A DNA stretch of 29,129 bases from an uncultured Oscillospiraceae bacterium (GTDB lineage Bacteria > Bacillota > Clostridia > Oscillospirales > Oscillospiraceae), in NCBI GenBank assembly GCA_934670025.1, contig CAKUOS010000029.1:1-29129 (forward strand). Reading direction: 5' to 3'. Under the pieces are notes generated by a model. That model was not told the origin of the DNA, ran no database searches, and was given only the letters and a program-made list of their open reading frames with translations. Positions 21,416 through 29,129 of the stretch are shown one piece after another. Position 1 is the first letter of the stretch, and the number at the start of each line of letters is the position of its first letter. The translations under genes and the position numbers were made by a program.

Positions 21416-22867
21416 TCAGATCCGCTTCCACTTTGCGCCGCCGGGGATGTCGGTCACTTCGACGCCCTGCGCCTTGAGTTCGTCGCGGATGCGGTCGGCC
21501 TCGGCGAAATTCTTCGCCTTTTTCGCGTCGTAACGCGCCTGAATGAGCACCGTGACGCCGGGATCGTCCGTTCCGTCTTCGCAGAAGATGGAATATGCGC
21601 CGACCGCGGGCTTCTCCGCCGCATTGCGCTTGCGGATCTCATCAGCCTTTTTGCACAGATCCAGACTCAGGACCTTGTCAAAATCATCGAGTACGAACAG
21701 CTTCGTCGCGTCGTTCGTCTTGTACTTGAGCACGTCGTAGATTGCCGTGATGGCAAGCGAGGTATTGAGATCGTTGCCGAGCGCGGCGTTGAACTTCTCC
21801 CGCAGCGCGGAAACGGCAGCCTCGTCGATCGCGCCGCCGCCGGGCTTCAGTGCGGCGATCTTCGTCAGCAGCTTCTGATATGTGCCGGCCGCGTTATCGA
21901 GATTTTCCCACGTGAAGACGAGATTGCGGCGATAGTGGCTTTGCAGGCAGAACAGGCGGTAGCACAGCGGGTCGTAGCCCTTCTGCTCCAGAAGGGACAC
22001 GGTCAGGAACTCGCCCTTGGACTTCGACATCTTGCCGCTGGCGGTATTCAGGTGCATCACGTGCATCCAGTAGTTGCACCAGTGGTGGCCGATATAGCTC
22101 TCGGACTGCGCGATCTCGTTCGTGTGATGCGGGAAGGCGTTGTCGATGCCGCCGCAGTGGATATCAAGATCCTCGCCGAGGTATTTGAGCGAGATACCGG
22201 AGCATTCGATATGCCAGCCGGGATAGCCCACGCCCCACGGCGAGTCCCACTTGAGCGCCTGATCCTCAAACTTCGACTTTGTGAACCAGAGGACGAAGTC
22301 GTTTTTATTGCGCTTGTTCGTGTCCTCTTCGACGCCCTCACGCACGCCGACGGCGAGATCTTCTTCCTTGTGGTCGTTGAAAATGTAGTATTTTTCGAGC
22401 TTGGAGGTGTCAAAATACACGTTGCCGCCCTCGATATAGGCATAGCCGGTGTCGAGCAGCTTCGTGATGATCTTGATATACTCGTCGATGCAGCCGGTCG
22501 CGGGCTGGACGACATCGGGGCGCTTGATGTTCAGCTTGCGGCAGTCCTCGAAAAAGGCGTCGGTGTAGAACTGCGCGATCTCCATGACGGTCTTGTGCTC
22601 GCGGCGCGCGCCCTTGAGCATCTTATCCTCGCCCTCGTCGGCGTCGGAGGTCAGGTGGCCCACGTCGGTGATGTTCATGACGCGCTTGACCGGATACCCC
22701 GCGTAGCGCAGGTATTTTTCCAGTACATCCTCCATGATGTAGCTGCGCAGGTTGCCGATATGCGCGAAGTGATAGACCGTGGGGCCGCAGGTATACATTT
22801 TGACGAGGTTGGGGTCGTTGGGGACGAATTCCTCTTTCTTATGGGTCGCAGAGTTGTACAGATACAT
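21416..22867 (-). CDS. cysS: Cysteinyl-tRNA synthetase
   Basis: A 483-residue class I synthetase charging tRNA(Cys). The HIGH-like motif is HIGN (36-39) and KMSKS is at 279-283. Zinc-site residues C27, C222, H247 and E251 are all present, which explains cysteine selectivity in this family. DALR-type helical and C-terminal anticodon-binding regions follow, ending ADRIRDELKAQGVEVTDIPGG. Length is standard. It lies 2 bases after cysE, so the two are co-transcribed and controlled by the cysteine T-box, linking cysteine synthesis and charging. Confidence 0.97.
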   Translation of the reverse strand: MYLYNSATHKKEEFVPNDPNLVKMYTCGPTVYHFAHIGNLRSYIMEDVLEKYLRYAGYPVKRVMNITDVGHLTSDADEGEDKMLKGARREHKTVMEIAQFYTDAFFEDCRKLNIKRPDVVQPATGCIDEYIKIITKLLDTGYAYIEGGNVYFDTSKLEKYYIFNDHKEEDLAVGVREGVEEDTNKRNKNDFVLWFTKSKFEDQALKWDSPWGVGYPGWHIECSGISLKYLGEDLDIHCGGIDNAFPHHTNEIAQSESYIGHHWCNYWMHVMHLNTASGKMSKSKGEFLTVSLLEQKGYDPLCYRLFCLQSHYRRNLVFTWENLDNAAGTYQKLLTKIAALKPGGGAIDEAAVSALREKFNAALGNDLNTSLAITAIYDVLKYKTNDATKLFVLDDFDKVLSLDLCKKADEIRKRNAAEKPAVGAYSIFCEDGTDDPGVTVLIQARYDAKKAKNFAEADRIRDELKAQGVEVTDIPGGAKWKRI

Positions 22868-22869
22868 AG

Positions 22870-23499
22870 TTATTCTCCTTTTTCAGGTTCGTTCACGTGC
22901 AGTTGTTCTTCCAGCAGCGCCATGCGCTGCTTCAGCGCTTCGATCTCCAGCATAACGGGGTCGGGCGTGTGGATATGGTCGAGCTTGTCGCCGCAGAGCC
23001 GGACGATGCGGCCCGGAACGCCGACGACCGTCGCGCCCTCCGGTACCTCCCGCAGCACGACGGCGTTGGCCGCGATGCGCGCGTTGTCGCCCACGCGGAA
23101 CGGCCCGAGGACCTTTGCGCCCGAGCCGACCATGACGTTGTTGCCGAGCGTGGGATGTCGCTTGCCGACATCCTTGCCCGTGCCGCCGAGCGTCACGCCC
23201 TGATACAGCAGACAGTCGTCGCCGATCTCGGCCGTCTCGCCGATGACGATGCCGGTGCCGTGGTCGATGACGAGGCGGCGGCCGATCGTCGCGCCGGGGT
23301 GAATTTCGATGCTGGTCCAGAACTTCGACCACTGGGACACGGCGCGGGCGATGAAAAAGCAGCGATGGCGGTAAAACCAGTGCGCGATGCGGTAATCGAT
23401 CGTTGCGTGCAGGCCGTTATACAGCAGGATGACCTCAATGGCCGACCGCGCGGCGGGGTCGTTCTTTTTGTATGCGCGGATATCCTCCAAAAGATGCAA
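22870..23499 (-). CDS. cysE: Serine O-acetyltransferase
   Basis: A 209-residue (from 23499) enzyme acetylating L-serine to O-acetylserine, the committed step of cysteine synthesis. An N-terminal helical part (EDIRAYKKNDPAARSAIEVILLYNGLHA) precedes a left-handed beta-helix of hexapeptide repeats (IEIHPGATIGRRLVIDHGTGIVIGETAEIG...VTLGGTG). It is the short Bacillus-type form. There is no ATG: TTG at 23499 is preferred because GGAGGA lies 7 bases upstream and the product then aligns with the usual family start. A TTG at 23514 would place that Shine-Dalgarno inside the gene. Expression depends on the cysteine T-box. Confidence 0.92.
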   Translation of the reverse strand: MHLLEDIRAYKKNDPAARSAIEVILLYNGLHATIDYRIAHWFYRHRCFFIARAVSQWSKFWTSIEIHPGATIGRRLVIDHGTGIVIGETAEIGDDCLLYQGVTLGGTGKDVGKRHPTLGNNVMVGSGAKVLGPFRVGDNARIAANAVVLREVPEGATVVGVPGRIVRLCGDKLDHIHTPDPVMLEIEALKQRMALLEEQLHVNEPEKGE

Positions 23500-23514
23500 A
23501 TACAGTTCCTCCAA

Positions 23515-23738
23515 TATAAAACCCGCCTCCTGAAAAGCTCAAGAGGCGGGTAAAAAACTCGCGGTTCCACTCTGATTTCTTACTTTGGGCTTTGACGTAA
23601 GCCCCGACGGGGTCTCCCCTCGCTCACGAACGCACGTTCCCGCAAAGGCTGATGCGTCCGTTTGCAGCCAACGGCGGACGCTCTCTGGAAAAGCCGCTAT
23701 GCGGTACTCTTTTCGGTCAACGCGATATTCATTTTTCT
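23515..23738 (-). ncRNA. T-box leader, cysteine specific
   Basis: On the minus strand AGAGTGGAACCGCG (23560-23573) is a canonical T-box sequence. The stem I distal motif is CCAGAGAGCG...GGCTGCAAACGG near 23668-23695. The likely specifier is TGC at 23632-23634 (context GGAACG-TGC-G), a cysteine codon that fits cysE-cysS downstream. A terminator follows at 23516-23551. Uncharged tRNA(Cys) should permit read-through. The leader fills the gap between cysE and pgsA. Confidence 0.9.
23516..23551 (-). terminator. Terminator of the cys T-box
   Basis: On the minus strand CCCGCCTC-TTGAG pairs with CAGGAGGCGGG around a short loop (23522-23550), followed by TTTT (23518-23521). It lies directly after the T-box motif and before the cysE ribosome site. 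Confidence 0.85.
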
Positions 23739-23744
23739 TGGAAA

Positions 23745-23773
23745 ATCATATCATCGCCGCGCTGAAATGTCAA
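23745..23773 (-). promoter_or_regulatory. Promoter of the cys T-box operon
   Basis: Minus-strand TTGACA (23768-23773), 17-bp spacer, TATGAT (23745-23750). The -35 hexamer contains the pgsA stop codon TGA. Confidence 0.88.
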
Positions 23774-24312
23774 GCCTTCTTCCCCAGACCAAGGCAGCGC
23801 CAGTTCTTGACGAAATACTCCGCACCGGAGTAGACCGTCGTCACAAGGATGACGATGTTGACGATCAGATCAAGCGTGGGATAGCCCGGCAGCACCATCA
23901 TGGCGATCAGGCCGACCATGGTGCAGGAGGTCTTAATCTTGCCGCTCCAGCCGGCGGCGATGACGGTGCCGTTGTTCGCGGCGACCATGCGCAGGCCGCT
24001 GATGGCAAACTCGCGCGCGATGACGATAAACACCAGCCACGACGGCATACGGCCCCAGCCGACGAAGATCATCATGCTGGCCGTGACGAGCAGCTTGTCG
24101 GCCAGCGGATCGAGGAATTTGCCGAAATCGCTGACCTGATTGTAGTGGCGGGCAATATAGCCGTCGAGGAAGTCGGAAACGCTGGCGATGATGAATACGG
24201 CTACCGCCGCCCAGCGCAGCGCGTCCGCGCCGTTCGCCGACAGGAGCATCAGCAGCATATAGACCGGGATCAGCACCACGCGGACAAGGGTGATTTTACT
24301 TGCAGTCGTCAT
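23770..24312 (-). CDS. pgsA: CDP-diacylglycerol-glycerol-3-phosphate 3-phosphatidyltransferase
   Basis: A 180-residue membrane enzyme making phosphatidylglycerol phosphate from CDP-diacylglycerol and glycerol-3-phosphate. The CDP-alcohol phosphotransferase signature SDFLDGYIARHYNQVSDFGKFLDPLADK (D-x2-D-G-x2-A-R-x8-G-x3-D-x3-D) is complete near residues 46-73. Several hydrophobic segments surround it, and the start MTTASKITLVRVVLIPVYMLL is typical. The ATG at 24312 follows GGAGGAAG by 7 bases; the longer frame begins inside rimO. It overlaps rimO by 17 bases, so it is the last gene of the recA-recX-rimO-pgsA operon. Confidence 0.95.
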   Translation of the reverse strand: MTTASKITLVRVVLIPVYMLLMLLSANGADALRWAAVAVFIIASVSDFLDGYIARHYNQVSDFGKFLDPLADKLLVTASMMIFVGWGRMPSWLVFIVIAREFAISGLRMVAANNGTVIAAGWSGKIKTSCTMVGLIAMMVLPGYPTLDLIVNIVILVTTVYSGAEYFVKNWRCLGLGKKA

Positions 24313-25642
24313 TGAATTCTTCCTCCAGTACGCCGACAAGCTCGCCGTCGTAGGTGTCGATCACGCGCACCTGCACGAAGCTGCCGGTCTTGATATGTTT
24401 TTCCGCCGTAAACCAGATCTTCCCGTCGATATCGGGAGAATCGGCATAGGTCCTGCCGTAATAGCTCTCTTCGTCGGGGTCATAGCCTTCGCAGAGCACC
24501 TGCATCGTTTTGCCGACGCAGGATTCGTTGTAATCGTCCATGATGCGCGACTGGATCTCCGCGACCATGTCCGCGCGCTGTTTGGCGATCTCGCTATCAG
24601 GATATTCCATCTCGGCCGCGCGTGTGCCTTCTTCGGGCGAAAACGCGAACGCGCCGACGCGCTCGAGCTTGTATTCCTTCAAAAAATCGCACAGCTCGGC
24701 GAACTGCTCCTCGCCCTCGCCGGGAAGGCCGGTGATGAGGCTCGTGCGCAGCACGAGGCCGGGAATGGCATTGCGCAGCTTTGTGAAGAGTTCGCGCACA
24801 TACTGCCCGTTGCCGCGGCGGTTCATCTTCCGCAGAATCTCGTCGTCGATGTGCTGGATGGGGATATCGAGATATTTGACGATCTTCGGCTCATTTGCCA
24901 GCACGTCGATGAGCTCCTGCGACATTTCGTCGGGATAGAGATAGTGGACGCGGATCCACACGAAGCCGTCGATCCGGCACAGCCGGCGCAGCAGCTCGGC
25001 CAGCCGCCGCTCGCCGTAGAGGTCGAGCCCGTAGCGGCTCGTGTCCTGCGCGACGACGATCAGCTCCTTCACGCCGTCCGCGGCCAGCGCCTCAGCCTCC
25101 TGCACGAGCTCCTCCATCGGGCGGCTGCGCAGCTTGCCGCGCAGCTTGGGGATGACGCAGTAGGCGCAGTGGTTGTCGCAGCCCTCGGCGATCTTCAGAT
25201 AGGCGTAATACTCGGGCGTGGTCAGGATGCGGCCGTTTTCGGACTGGTCGGCGTTGATGTCGTCAAAGCGCTTGTAGAGCTTGCCGCTCAGGATCTGCCC
25301 GACGGCGTTGGCCACGTCGTAATACGAGCCGGTACCGAGCACGCCGTCGACCTCCGGGAGCTCCTTGAGGATCTCCTCCTGATAGCGCTGCGCAAGGCAG
25401 CCGGTAACGAGGATCTTCCGGATCCTCCCCTCGGCCTTGAGCTGCGCCATGGCGAGGATGTTGTCAATGGCCTCGGTCTTCGCCGATTCGATGAAGCCGC
25501 AGGTGTTGACGATGACAAGCTCCGCGCCGTCCGGGTCGGGGCTGATCTCATAGCCTGCCTGCCGCAGCAGCCAGAGCATATGCTCGGCATTGACCTGATT
25601 CTTGGCGCAGCCAAGCGAGATCATGCCTATCGTGTGGGTCAT
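24296..25642 (-). CDS. rimO: Ribosomal protein S12 methylthiotransferase
   Basis: A 448-residue radical-SAM enzyme that adds a methylthio group to the conserved aspartate of ribosomal protein S12. The N-terminal UPF0004 domain has cluster cysteines C12 (LGCAKNQVN), C48 (NTCGF) and C82 (TGCLAQRY). The radical-SAM cluster is C155-x3-C159-x2-C162 (CDNHCAYC). A TRAM domain ends the protein (VLCEGYDPDEESYYGRTYADSPDIDGKIW...). Length and layout favour RimO over MiaB. It overlaps recX by 4 bases (ATGA) and pgsA by 17 bases, so the four genes are tightly coupled. Confidence 0.95.
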   Translation of the reverse strand: MTHTIGMISLGCAKNQVNAEHMLWLLRQAGYEISPDPDGAELVIVNTCGFIESAKTEAIDNILAMAQLKAEGRIRKILVTGCLAQRYQEEILKELPEVDGVLGTGSYYDVANAVGQILSGKLYKRFDDINADQSENGRILTTPEYYAYLKIAEGCDNHCAYCVIPKLRGKLRSRPMEELVQEAEALAADGVKELIVVAQDTSRYGLDLYGERRLAELLRRLCRIDGFVWIRVHYLYPDEMSQELIDVLANEPKIVKYLDIPIQHIDDEILRKMNRRGNGQYVRELFTKLRNAIPGLVLRTSLITGLPGEGEEQFAELCDFLKEYKLERVGAFAFSPEEGTRAAEMEYPDSEIAKQRADMVAEIQSRIMDDYNESCVGKTMQVLCEGYDPDEESYYGRTYADSPDIDGKIWFTAEKHIKTGSFVQVRVIDTYDGELVGVLEEEFNDDCK

Positions 25643-26280
25643 GGTATGTCGTCCTCCGTGTATTCCTCCAATTCGAGCTCCGCATGATAGCGCCGGAGCG
25701 CGGACCGGATATCCTTCCAGCTGTGTCCGCGCCGCACGAGCGCGTCGACAGTCCGTTTTCGTTCCTTTTCGTCGGGGACTTTCCCCTGCCAGCGGCGGGC
25801 CAGAAAGCGGTCGATGGCGTCGTCCATCTCCGGGAGCGCGGCCAGCGCCTCGTCCCAGAGCTCCTGCGGGATCCCCTTTTCGTACAGGATGTTTTTGATG
25901 CGGTTTTTGCCGTAGCCTTTTGCCGCGGCGCTTGCGACGAGCTGCCGGGCCGTCTCGCCGTCGTCGAGCAGATGCAGCTCCTTGAGCCAGCCGACGGCCT
26001 CGCGCGCGTCGGCCGCCTCCTCACCCTTCTGCATGAGGCGCTTCTGAAGCTCCTTTTCCGACACGCCGGCCGCAGCCACGATGCGCACGGCCCGGGCTCT
26101 GGCGGAGGCCTTGCCGGCGGCCTTTAAAAGCGCCTGATAGTCCTCCTCCGTCAGCTCCATACCGCTGTAGAGGCCAAGATCGGCGATGAGATACGGCTGC
26201 GTTTTCAGGACGGATCCGTCGTCAAAGACGAGCTTCACGCGCCCGGACTGCGGCAGCTCCTGTATGGCGGCAAGGCGCAT
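25639..26280 (-). CDS. recX: Regulatory protein RecX
   Basis: A 213-residue helical protein that modulates RecA filaments. The characteristic three-helix repeats are seen: AARARAVRI-type helices, SEKELQKRLMQKGEEAADAREAVGWLKELHLLDDGETARQLVASAAAKGYGKNRIKNILYEKGI, then a C-terminal repeat ending RRGHSWKDIRSALRRY. The N-terminal beta-rich extension (RVKLVFDDGSVLKTQPYLIADLGL) is usual in Firmicutes. Its ATG shares one base with the recA stop (TGATG), so it is translated by termination-reinitiation. It is followed by rimO with a 4-base overlap. Confidence 0.93.
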   Translation of the reverse strand: MRLAAIQELPQSGRVKLVFDDGSVLKTQPYLIADLGLYSGMELTEEDYQALLKAAGKASARARAVRIVAAAGVSEKELQKRLMQKGEEAADAREAVGWLKELHLLDDGETARQLVASAAAKGYGKNRIKNILYEKGIPQELWDEALAALPEMDDAIDRFLARRWQGKVPDEKERKRTVDALVRRGHSWKDIRSALRRYHAELELEEYTEDDIP

Positions 26281-27377
26281 CAGTCGTCGTTAAAATCGTC
26301 GGCCGAGACGCTCACGGGCTTCGCCGCGGCAGAGGCGGGCGGCTTGGCGTTTTTGCCCTGGAGCTTCCACATATTATCGCGGATATCCTGCTCGATGCGG
26401 TCGGCAACGTCGGGATGGTCGATGAGGTACTGCTTGGCGGAGTCGCGGCCCTGGCCGATGCGCTCGTCGCCGATGGAGAACCAGCTGCCGCTCTTGTTGA
26501 TGAGCTCCAGCTGCACGGCAAGGTCGACCATCTCGCCCCATTTGGAGATGCCTTCGCCGTACATGATATCGAAGAACGCCTCTTTGAACGGAGGCGCGCA
26601 CTTATTCTTGACGATTTTCGCGCGCGTGCGGTTGCCGACGACCTCGGAGCCGTTTTTGATGGCCTCGGTGCGGCGGATGTCGATGCGCACGGACGCATAG
26701 AACTTCAGCGCGTTGCCGCCGGTGGTCGTCTCGGGGTTGCCGTACATGACGCCGATCTTCATACGCAGCTGGTTGATGAAGATGACGACGCAGTTCGTCT
26801 TGGAGATGTTGCCCGCGAGCTTGCGCAGCGCCTGCGACATGAGGCGCGCCTGCAAGCCGACGAACGTGTCGCCCATTTCGCCTTCAATTTCCGCGCGCGG
26901 CGTCAGCGCTGCGACGGAGTCGACGACCACAACGTCAACTGCGCCCGAGCGCACGAGCGCGTCGGTGATCTCCAGCGCCTGTTCGCCGGTATCGGGCTGC
27001 GAGACGAGCATGGAATCGATATCCACGCCGATGCGCGCGGCGTAATCCGGGTCGAGCGCGTGCTCTGCGTCGACGAACGCGACCTCGCCGCCGCGCTTTT
27101 GCGCCTGCGCGACGATATGCAGCGCCAGCGTCGTCTTACCGGATGATTCCGGGCCGTAGATCTCGATGATCCTGCCCTTCGGCACGCCGCCGATGCCGAG
27201 CGCGGCGTCGAGCGCCAGAGAGCCCGTCGGGATAGCGTCGACCTGCATATCGGGCCGGTCGCCGAGGCGCATGACCGCGCCCTTGCCGAAGTTTTTCTCG
27301 ATCTGGCGGATGGCCGTGTCGAGCGCCTGCCGCTTATCGTTATTGGGAGTCTGATCGGCTGTTTTTTTCTTTTCCAT
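26280..27377 (-). CDS. recA: RecA recombinase
   Basis: A 365-residue ATP-dependent strand-exchange protein for homologous recombination and SOS activation. Walker A is GPESSGKTT (75-83). Other hallmarks are DAEHALDP, the Walker B region [33 protein letters not shown] (loop 1), and [31 protein letters not shown] (loop 2). Length is standard, with a short acidic C-terminus ending DDFNDD. The ATG at 27377 is preferred over the open frame to 27440, with GGAAGGAA upstream. A promoter and a perfect dyad lie just upstream. First gene of recA-recX-rimO-pgsA. Confidence 0.98.
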   Translation of the reverse strand: MEKKKTADQTPNNDKRQALDTAIRQIEKNFGKGAVMRLGDRPDMQVDAIPTGSLALDAALGIGGVPKGRIIEIYGPESSGKTTLALHIVAQAQKRGGEVAFVDAEHALDPDYAARIGVDIDSMLVSQPDTGEQALEITDALVRSGAVDVVVVDSVAALTPRAEIEGEMGDTFVGLQARLMSQALRKLAGNISKTNCVVIFINQLRMKIGVMYGNPETTTGGNALKFYASVRIDIRRTEAIKNGSEVVGNRTRAKIVKNKCAPPFKEAFFDIMYGEGISKWGEMVDLAVQLELINKSGSWFSIGDERIGQGRDSAKQYLIDHPDVADRIEQDIRDNMWKLQGKNAKPPASAAAKPVSVSADDFNDD

Positions 27378-27411
27378 CGTCTCAGTTCCTTCCTCTTTTG
27401 TGTATAGACCT

Positions 27412-27440
27412 ACTATATCACATTGTTTGATAAAAATCAA
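27412..27440 (-). promoter_or_regulatory. Promoter of the recA operon
   Basis: Minus-strand TTGATT (27435-27440), 17-bp spacer, TATAGT (27412-27417), 34 bases upstream of the recA ATG. The -35 lies within an inverted repeat. Confidence 0.65.
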
Positions 27441-27443
27441 ACA
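27424..27443. promoter_or_regulatory. Perfect dyad over the recA -35
   Basis: TGTTTGAT (27424-27431) and ATCAAACA (27436-27443) are perfect inverted repeats around AAAA. They overlap the -35 and the start of the spacer, where an SOS repressor would act. The sequence does not match the classical Gram-positive LexA box CGAAC-N4-GTTCG. It could be a variant operator or, less likely, a weak prmC transcript-end hairpin (there is no T-run). Confidence 0.5.
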
Positions 27444-27449
27444 TTCGTT

Positions 27450-28307
27450 TTATTTCTTTTTTCCCCTTGCCGCGCGGACGACGCCGCGCAGATCCTTTCG
27501 AAGGACGATGTCCGTATAGCCGTATTCCTGCAGGATCATGGATACGGCCATATGCTGGCCGAGGCCGAATTCAAAGCAGAGGGATCCGCCCGGTACCAGC
27601 AGATGGGAATAGTTTGCGGCGACCGCGCGGTAGAAATCCAGCCCGTCTTTTCCGCCGTCAAGCGCGAGCGCGGGCTCGTATTCCTTTACAGACGGCTCCA
27701 GCCGCGTCATTTCTTCGCTTGTCACATACGGGGGATTGCAGACCAGCGCGTCGAGTGCGCCGACAAAGCTGGGGCCCTGCTTCCGGGCGTCAAGCCCGAC
27801 GGCCGTCACGCGGTTCATGAGCTTGAGCCGCTTGATGTTGCGCTTGGCGACGGCCAGCGCGGGGCGCGAGATATCCGCAAGCGTCACATGGGCATCCGGC
27901 AGCTGGTGCGCGATGGCGAGGCCGATACAGCCGCTGCCGCAGCAGAGATCGAGCACGCGCGGCTCCGTTTTGCCGCGCAGGACCTCGAGCGCGAGATCTG
28001 TAACGGCTATGGTATCGTCGCGCGGGATGAGCACGTCCGGCGTGACCTCAAGAGAAATTCCGTAGAAATCCCACTGTCCAAGGATGTACGGCAGGGGCTC
28101 GTGCGCGAGCATGCGATTTACATAACTATTCAGTTTTTCTTCGATCTGCTCGCTGGCATACAGATTGGAATCTGCCAGCACTGCGGATACGGATTTCCCG
28201 GACGCAAACGCCAGCAGCTCCCGCGCGGCCATGGAAGCGTTCTCCCCTTCCGACGGCAGAAGTGTCCGGCGGGCCTGCGGATAGAGGTCGCCATACTTCT
28301 TTACCAT
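27450..28307 (-). CDS. prmC: Release factor glutamine methyltransferase
   Basis: A 285-residue SAM-dependent enzyme methylating the GGQ glutamine of peptide chain release factors. The N-terminal helical domain includes YVNRMLAHEPLPYILGQWDFYGISLEVTPDVLIPRDDT. SAM motif I is VLDLCCGSGCIGLAI (118-132) and the catalytic NPPY is at 191-194. Family members usually read LIPRPETE where this has LIPRDDTI, a mild deviation. The ATG overlaps the stop of the upstream DUF1385 gene by 7 bases, a common pairing in Firmicutes. Confidence 0.94.
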   Translation of the reverse strand: MVKKYGDLYPQARRTLLPSEGENASMAARELLAFASGKSVSAVLADSNLYASEQIEEKLNSYVNRMLAHEPLPYILGQWDFYGISLEVTPDVLIPRDDTIAVTDLALEVLRGKTEPRVLDLCCGSGCIGLAIAHQLPDAHVTLADISRPALAVAKRNIKRLKLMNRVTAVGLDARKQGPSFVGALDALVCNPPYVTSEEMTRLEPSVKEYEPALALDGGKDGLDFYRAVAANYSHLLVPGGSLCFEFGLGQHMAVSMILQEYGYTDIVLRKDLRGVVRAARGKKK

Positions 28308-29129
28308 CGGTCGGCACCCGCCTCATCCGGAATGACCAGCTTCAGCGCCTCAATGGCGACCTCCAGCATGGAATCATCCGGCTCGTTGGTCGTAAAATGC
28401 TGGAACCACATGCCAGGCGCGGAGAGCGCGCGCGTCAGGGCGTTGTCGTGACGGCCGACGAAGCGGTTGCACTCATAGCTGATCGACACGACAAGCGGCA
28501 GCAGCGCCAGACGGATGAGCAGGCGCACAAACATGTTGCTGGTGGGGAACACAGCGCTCACAAGCGCGAACAGCAGAATGGAAATCGCGACCACGACGAA
28601 CAGGAAGCTCGTGCCGCAGCGCGGATGGAGCCGGGTCATGCCGCGGCAGTTTTCGACGGTCAGCGGCAGCTGCGCCTCATAGCAGCGGATGGTCTTATGC
28701 TCCGCGCCATGATAGGAAAAGACGCGCTTCATGTCCTTCATCCGGGAAATCAGGATCATGTAGCCCATGAAGATCGCGATGCGGATGACACCCTCGATCA
28801 GACTGCGGACGACGGCATTGTGGATCCAGCGGTCAAAAATACCGCTCAAAAGCGTCGGCAGCAGGAAGAACAGGCCGACGGAAAACAGAACGCCGAGAAA
28901 TACGGAGAATGACACGACTGCCTTTTCCAGCTTCTCACTGCCAAGCTTCTTCTCCAGCCACTGCTCAAATTTGGACGGCTGCGCGTCTTCTTCCTCTTCC
29001 GGGAAGAACTCCGCCGAATACATGAGCGCCTTTACACCAGACACCATAGACGAAGCAAAATTCACCACGCCGCGAATCAGCGGCCATTTGGCAATGCCTG
29101 TGCGCTTTTTGAGCGGCTCGACCTTCGTC
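28301..29129 (-). CDS. DUF1385 membrane protein, 5' end outside window
   Basis: At least 275 residues are visible, and the frame continues without a stop to the window edge (TKVEPLKKRTGIAKWPLIRGVVNFASSMV...), matching the usual internal sequence of DUF1385 proteins, so the true start lies beyond 29129. Hydrophobic segments follow near KAVVSFSVFLGVLFSVGLFFLLPTLL, VIRIAIFMGYMILI, SFLFVVVAISILLFALVSAVF and LIRLALLPLVVSISY. The conserved FSYHGAEHKTIRCYE and RLHPRCGTSFLF motifs suggest a metal-binding site. The function is unknown. It is coupled to prmC by a 7-base overlap. Confidence 0.92.
   Translation of the reverse strand, partial: TKVEPLKKRTGIAKWPLIRGVVNFASSMVSGVKALMYSAEFFPEEEEDAQPSKFEQWLEKKLGSEKLEKAVVSFSVFLGVLFSVGLFFLLPTLLSGIFDRWIHNAVVRSLIEGVIRIAIFMGYMILISRMKDMKRVFSYHGAEHKTIRCYEAQLPLTVENCRGMTRLHPRCGTSFLFVVVAISILLFALVSAVFPTSNMFVRLLIRLALLPLVVSISYECNRFVGRHDNALTRALSAPGMWFQHFTTNEPDDSMLEVAIEALKLVIPDEAGADRW

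Noticed and set aside
20771..23203. 810-codon plus-strand ORF covering the end of the amidohydrolase, the gap and cysS/cysE
   Set aside because: It runs antisense to cysS and cysE and through hairpins; GC-rich DNA keeps antisense frames open. No domain and no ribosome site.
23662..24315. 217-codon plus-strand ORF opposite pgsA and part of the cys T-box
   Set aside because: Antisense to pgsA and to a structured leader; His/Asp-rich composition is an artefact.
24290..25687. 465-codon plus-strand ORF opposite rimO
   Set aside because: Mirror frame of a strongly recognised gene, with low-complexity Leu/Asp/Arg composition typical of antisense translation.
1..29129. CRISPR array, tRNA/rRNA genes, prophage or transposase
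   Set aside because: Looked for regularly spaced repeats, tRNA-like cloverleaf signatures, rRNA-like stretches and integrase/transposase proteins; none was seen.

Overview
The window is GC-rich, densely packed chromosomal DNA. It most likely comes from a gut-type Gram-positive clostridium of the Oscillospiraceae/Ruminococcaceae kind; that placement is inferred from gene content and order, not from a marker search. Evidence includes strong Shine-Dalgarno sites, consensus sigma-A promoters with 17-bp spacers, two T-box leaders, a glycine riboswitch, PlsY, an alr-mazF pair preceded by a YdcC/GerS-like lipoprotein gene, and a short-palindrome repeat of a type common in these genomes. No tRNA, rRNA, CRISPR array, prophage or transposase was seen.

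Left part (1-9520, all minus strand): a five-gene envelope operon starts near 5565. It encodes an SLH-domain protein whose third SLH repeat is broken by a one-base frameshift, then four lipoproteins: a DUF5050-like propeller, an ABC-type solute-binding-like protein and two unknowns. Upstream lies a BlaI-type repressor and M56 (BlaR1-type) membrane protease pair. Its protease carries an unusually large extracytoplasmic domain, and its promoter is bracketed by two operator-like dyads.

Middle (9530-14850): a MITE-like inverted repeat and a bidirectional terminator lie downstream of a TIGR04076 gene plus prolyl-tRNA-deacylase-like gene. A divergent promoter pair then leads to a small unknown gene. 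A tryptophan T-box precedes a standalone TrpB2-type tryptophan synthase beta chain, and a single-aptamer glycine riboswitch precedes glyA. Convergent to glyA, and overlapping its end, is a small Pro-Glu-repeat protein whose ribosome binding site lies inside a terminator hairpin.

Right part (14851-29129): a minus-strand cluster runs VTT/DedA protein, GNAT acetyltransferase, nnrD, GerS/YdcC-like lipoprotein, alr and mazF, with no recognisable antitoxin. Divergent from it are plsY and an amidohydrolase. A 400-bp gap rich in hairpins follows, then minus-strand cysS and cysE under a cysteine T-box, pgsA, rimO, recX and recA (recA promoter overlapped by a perfect dyad), prmC, and a DUF1385 gene cut by the window edge.

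One theme links several genes. The three genes or operons with amino-acid-sensing RNAs (trpB, glyA, cysE-cysS) encode enzymes that use L-serine as substrate (TrpB, GlyA, CysE). The window therefore concentrates RNA-level control of serine outflow to tryptophan, glycine/one-carbon units and cysteine.
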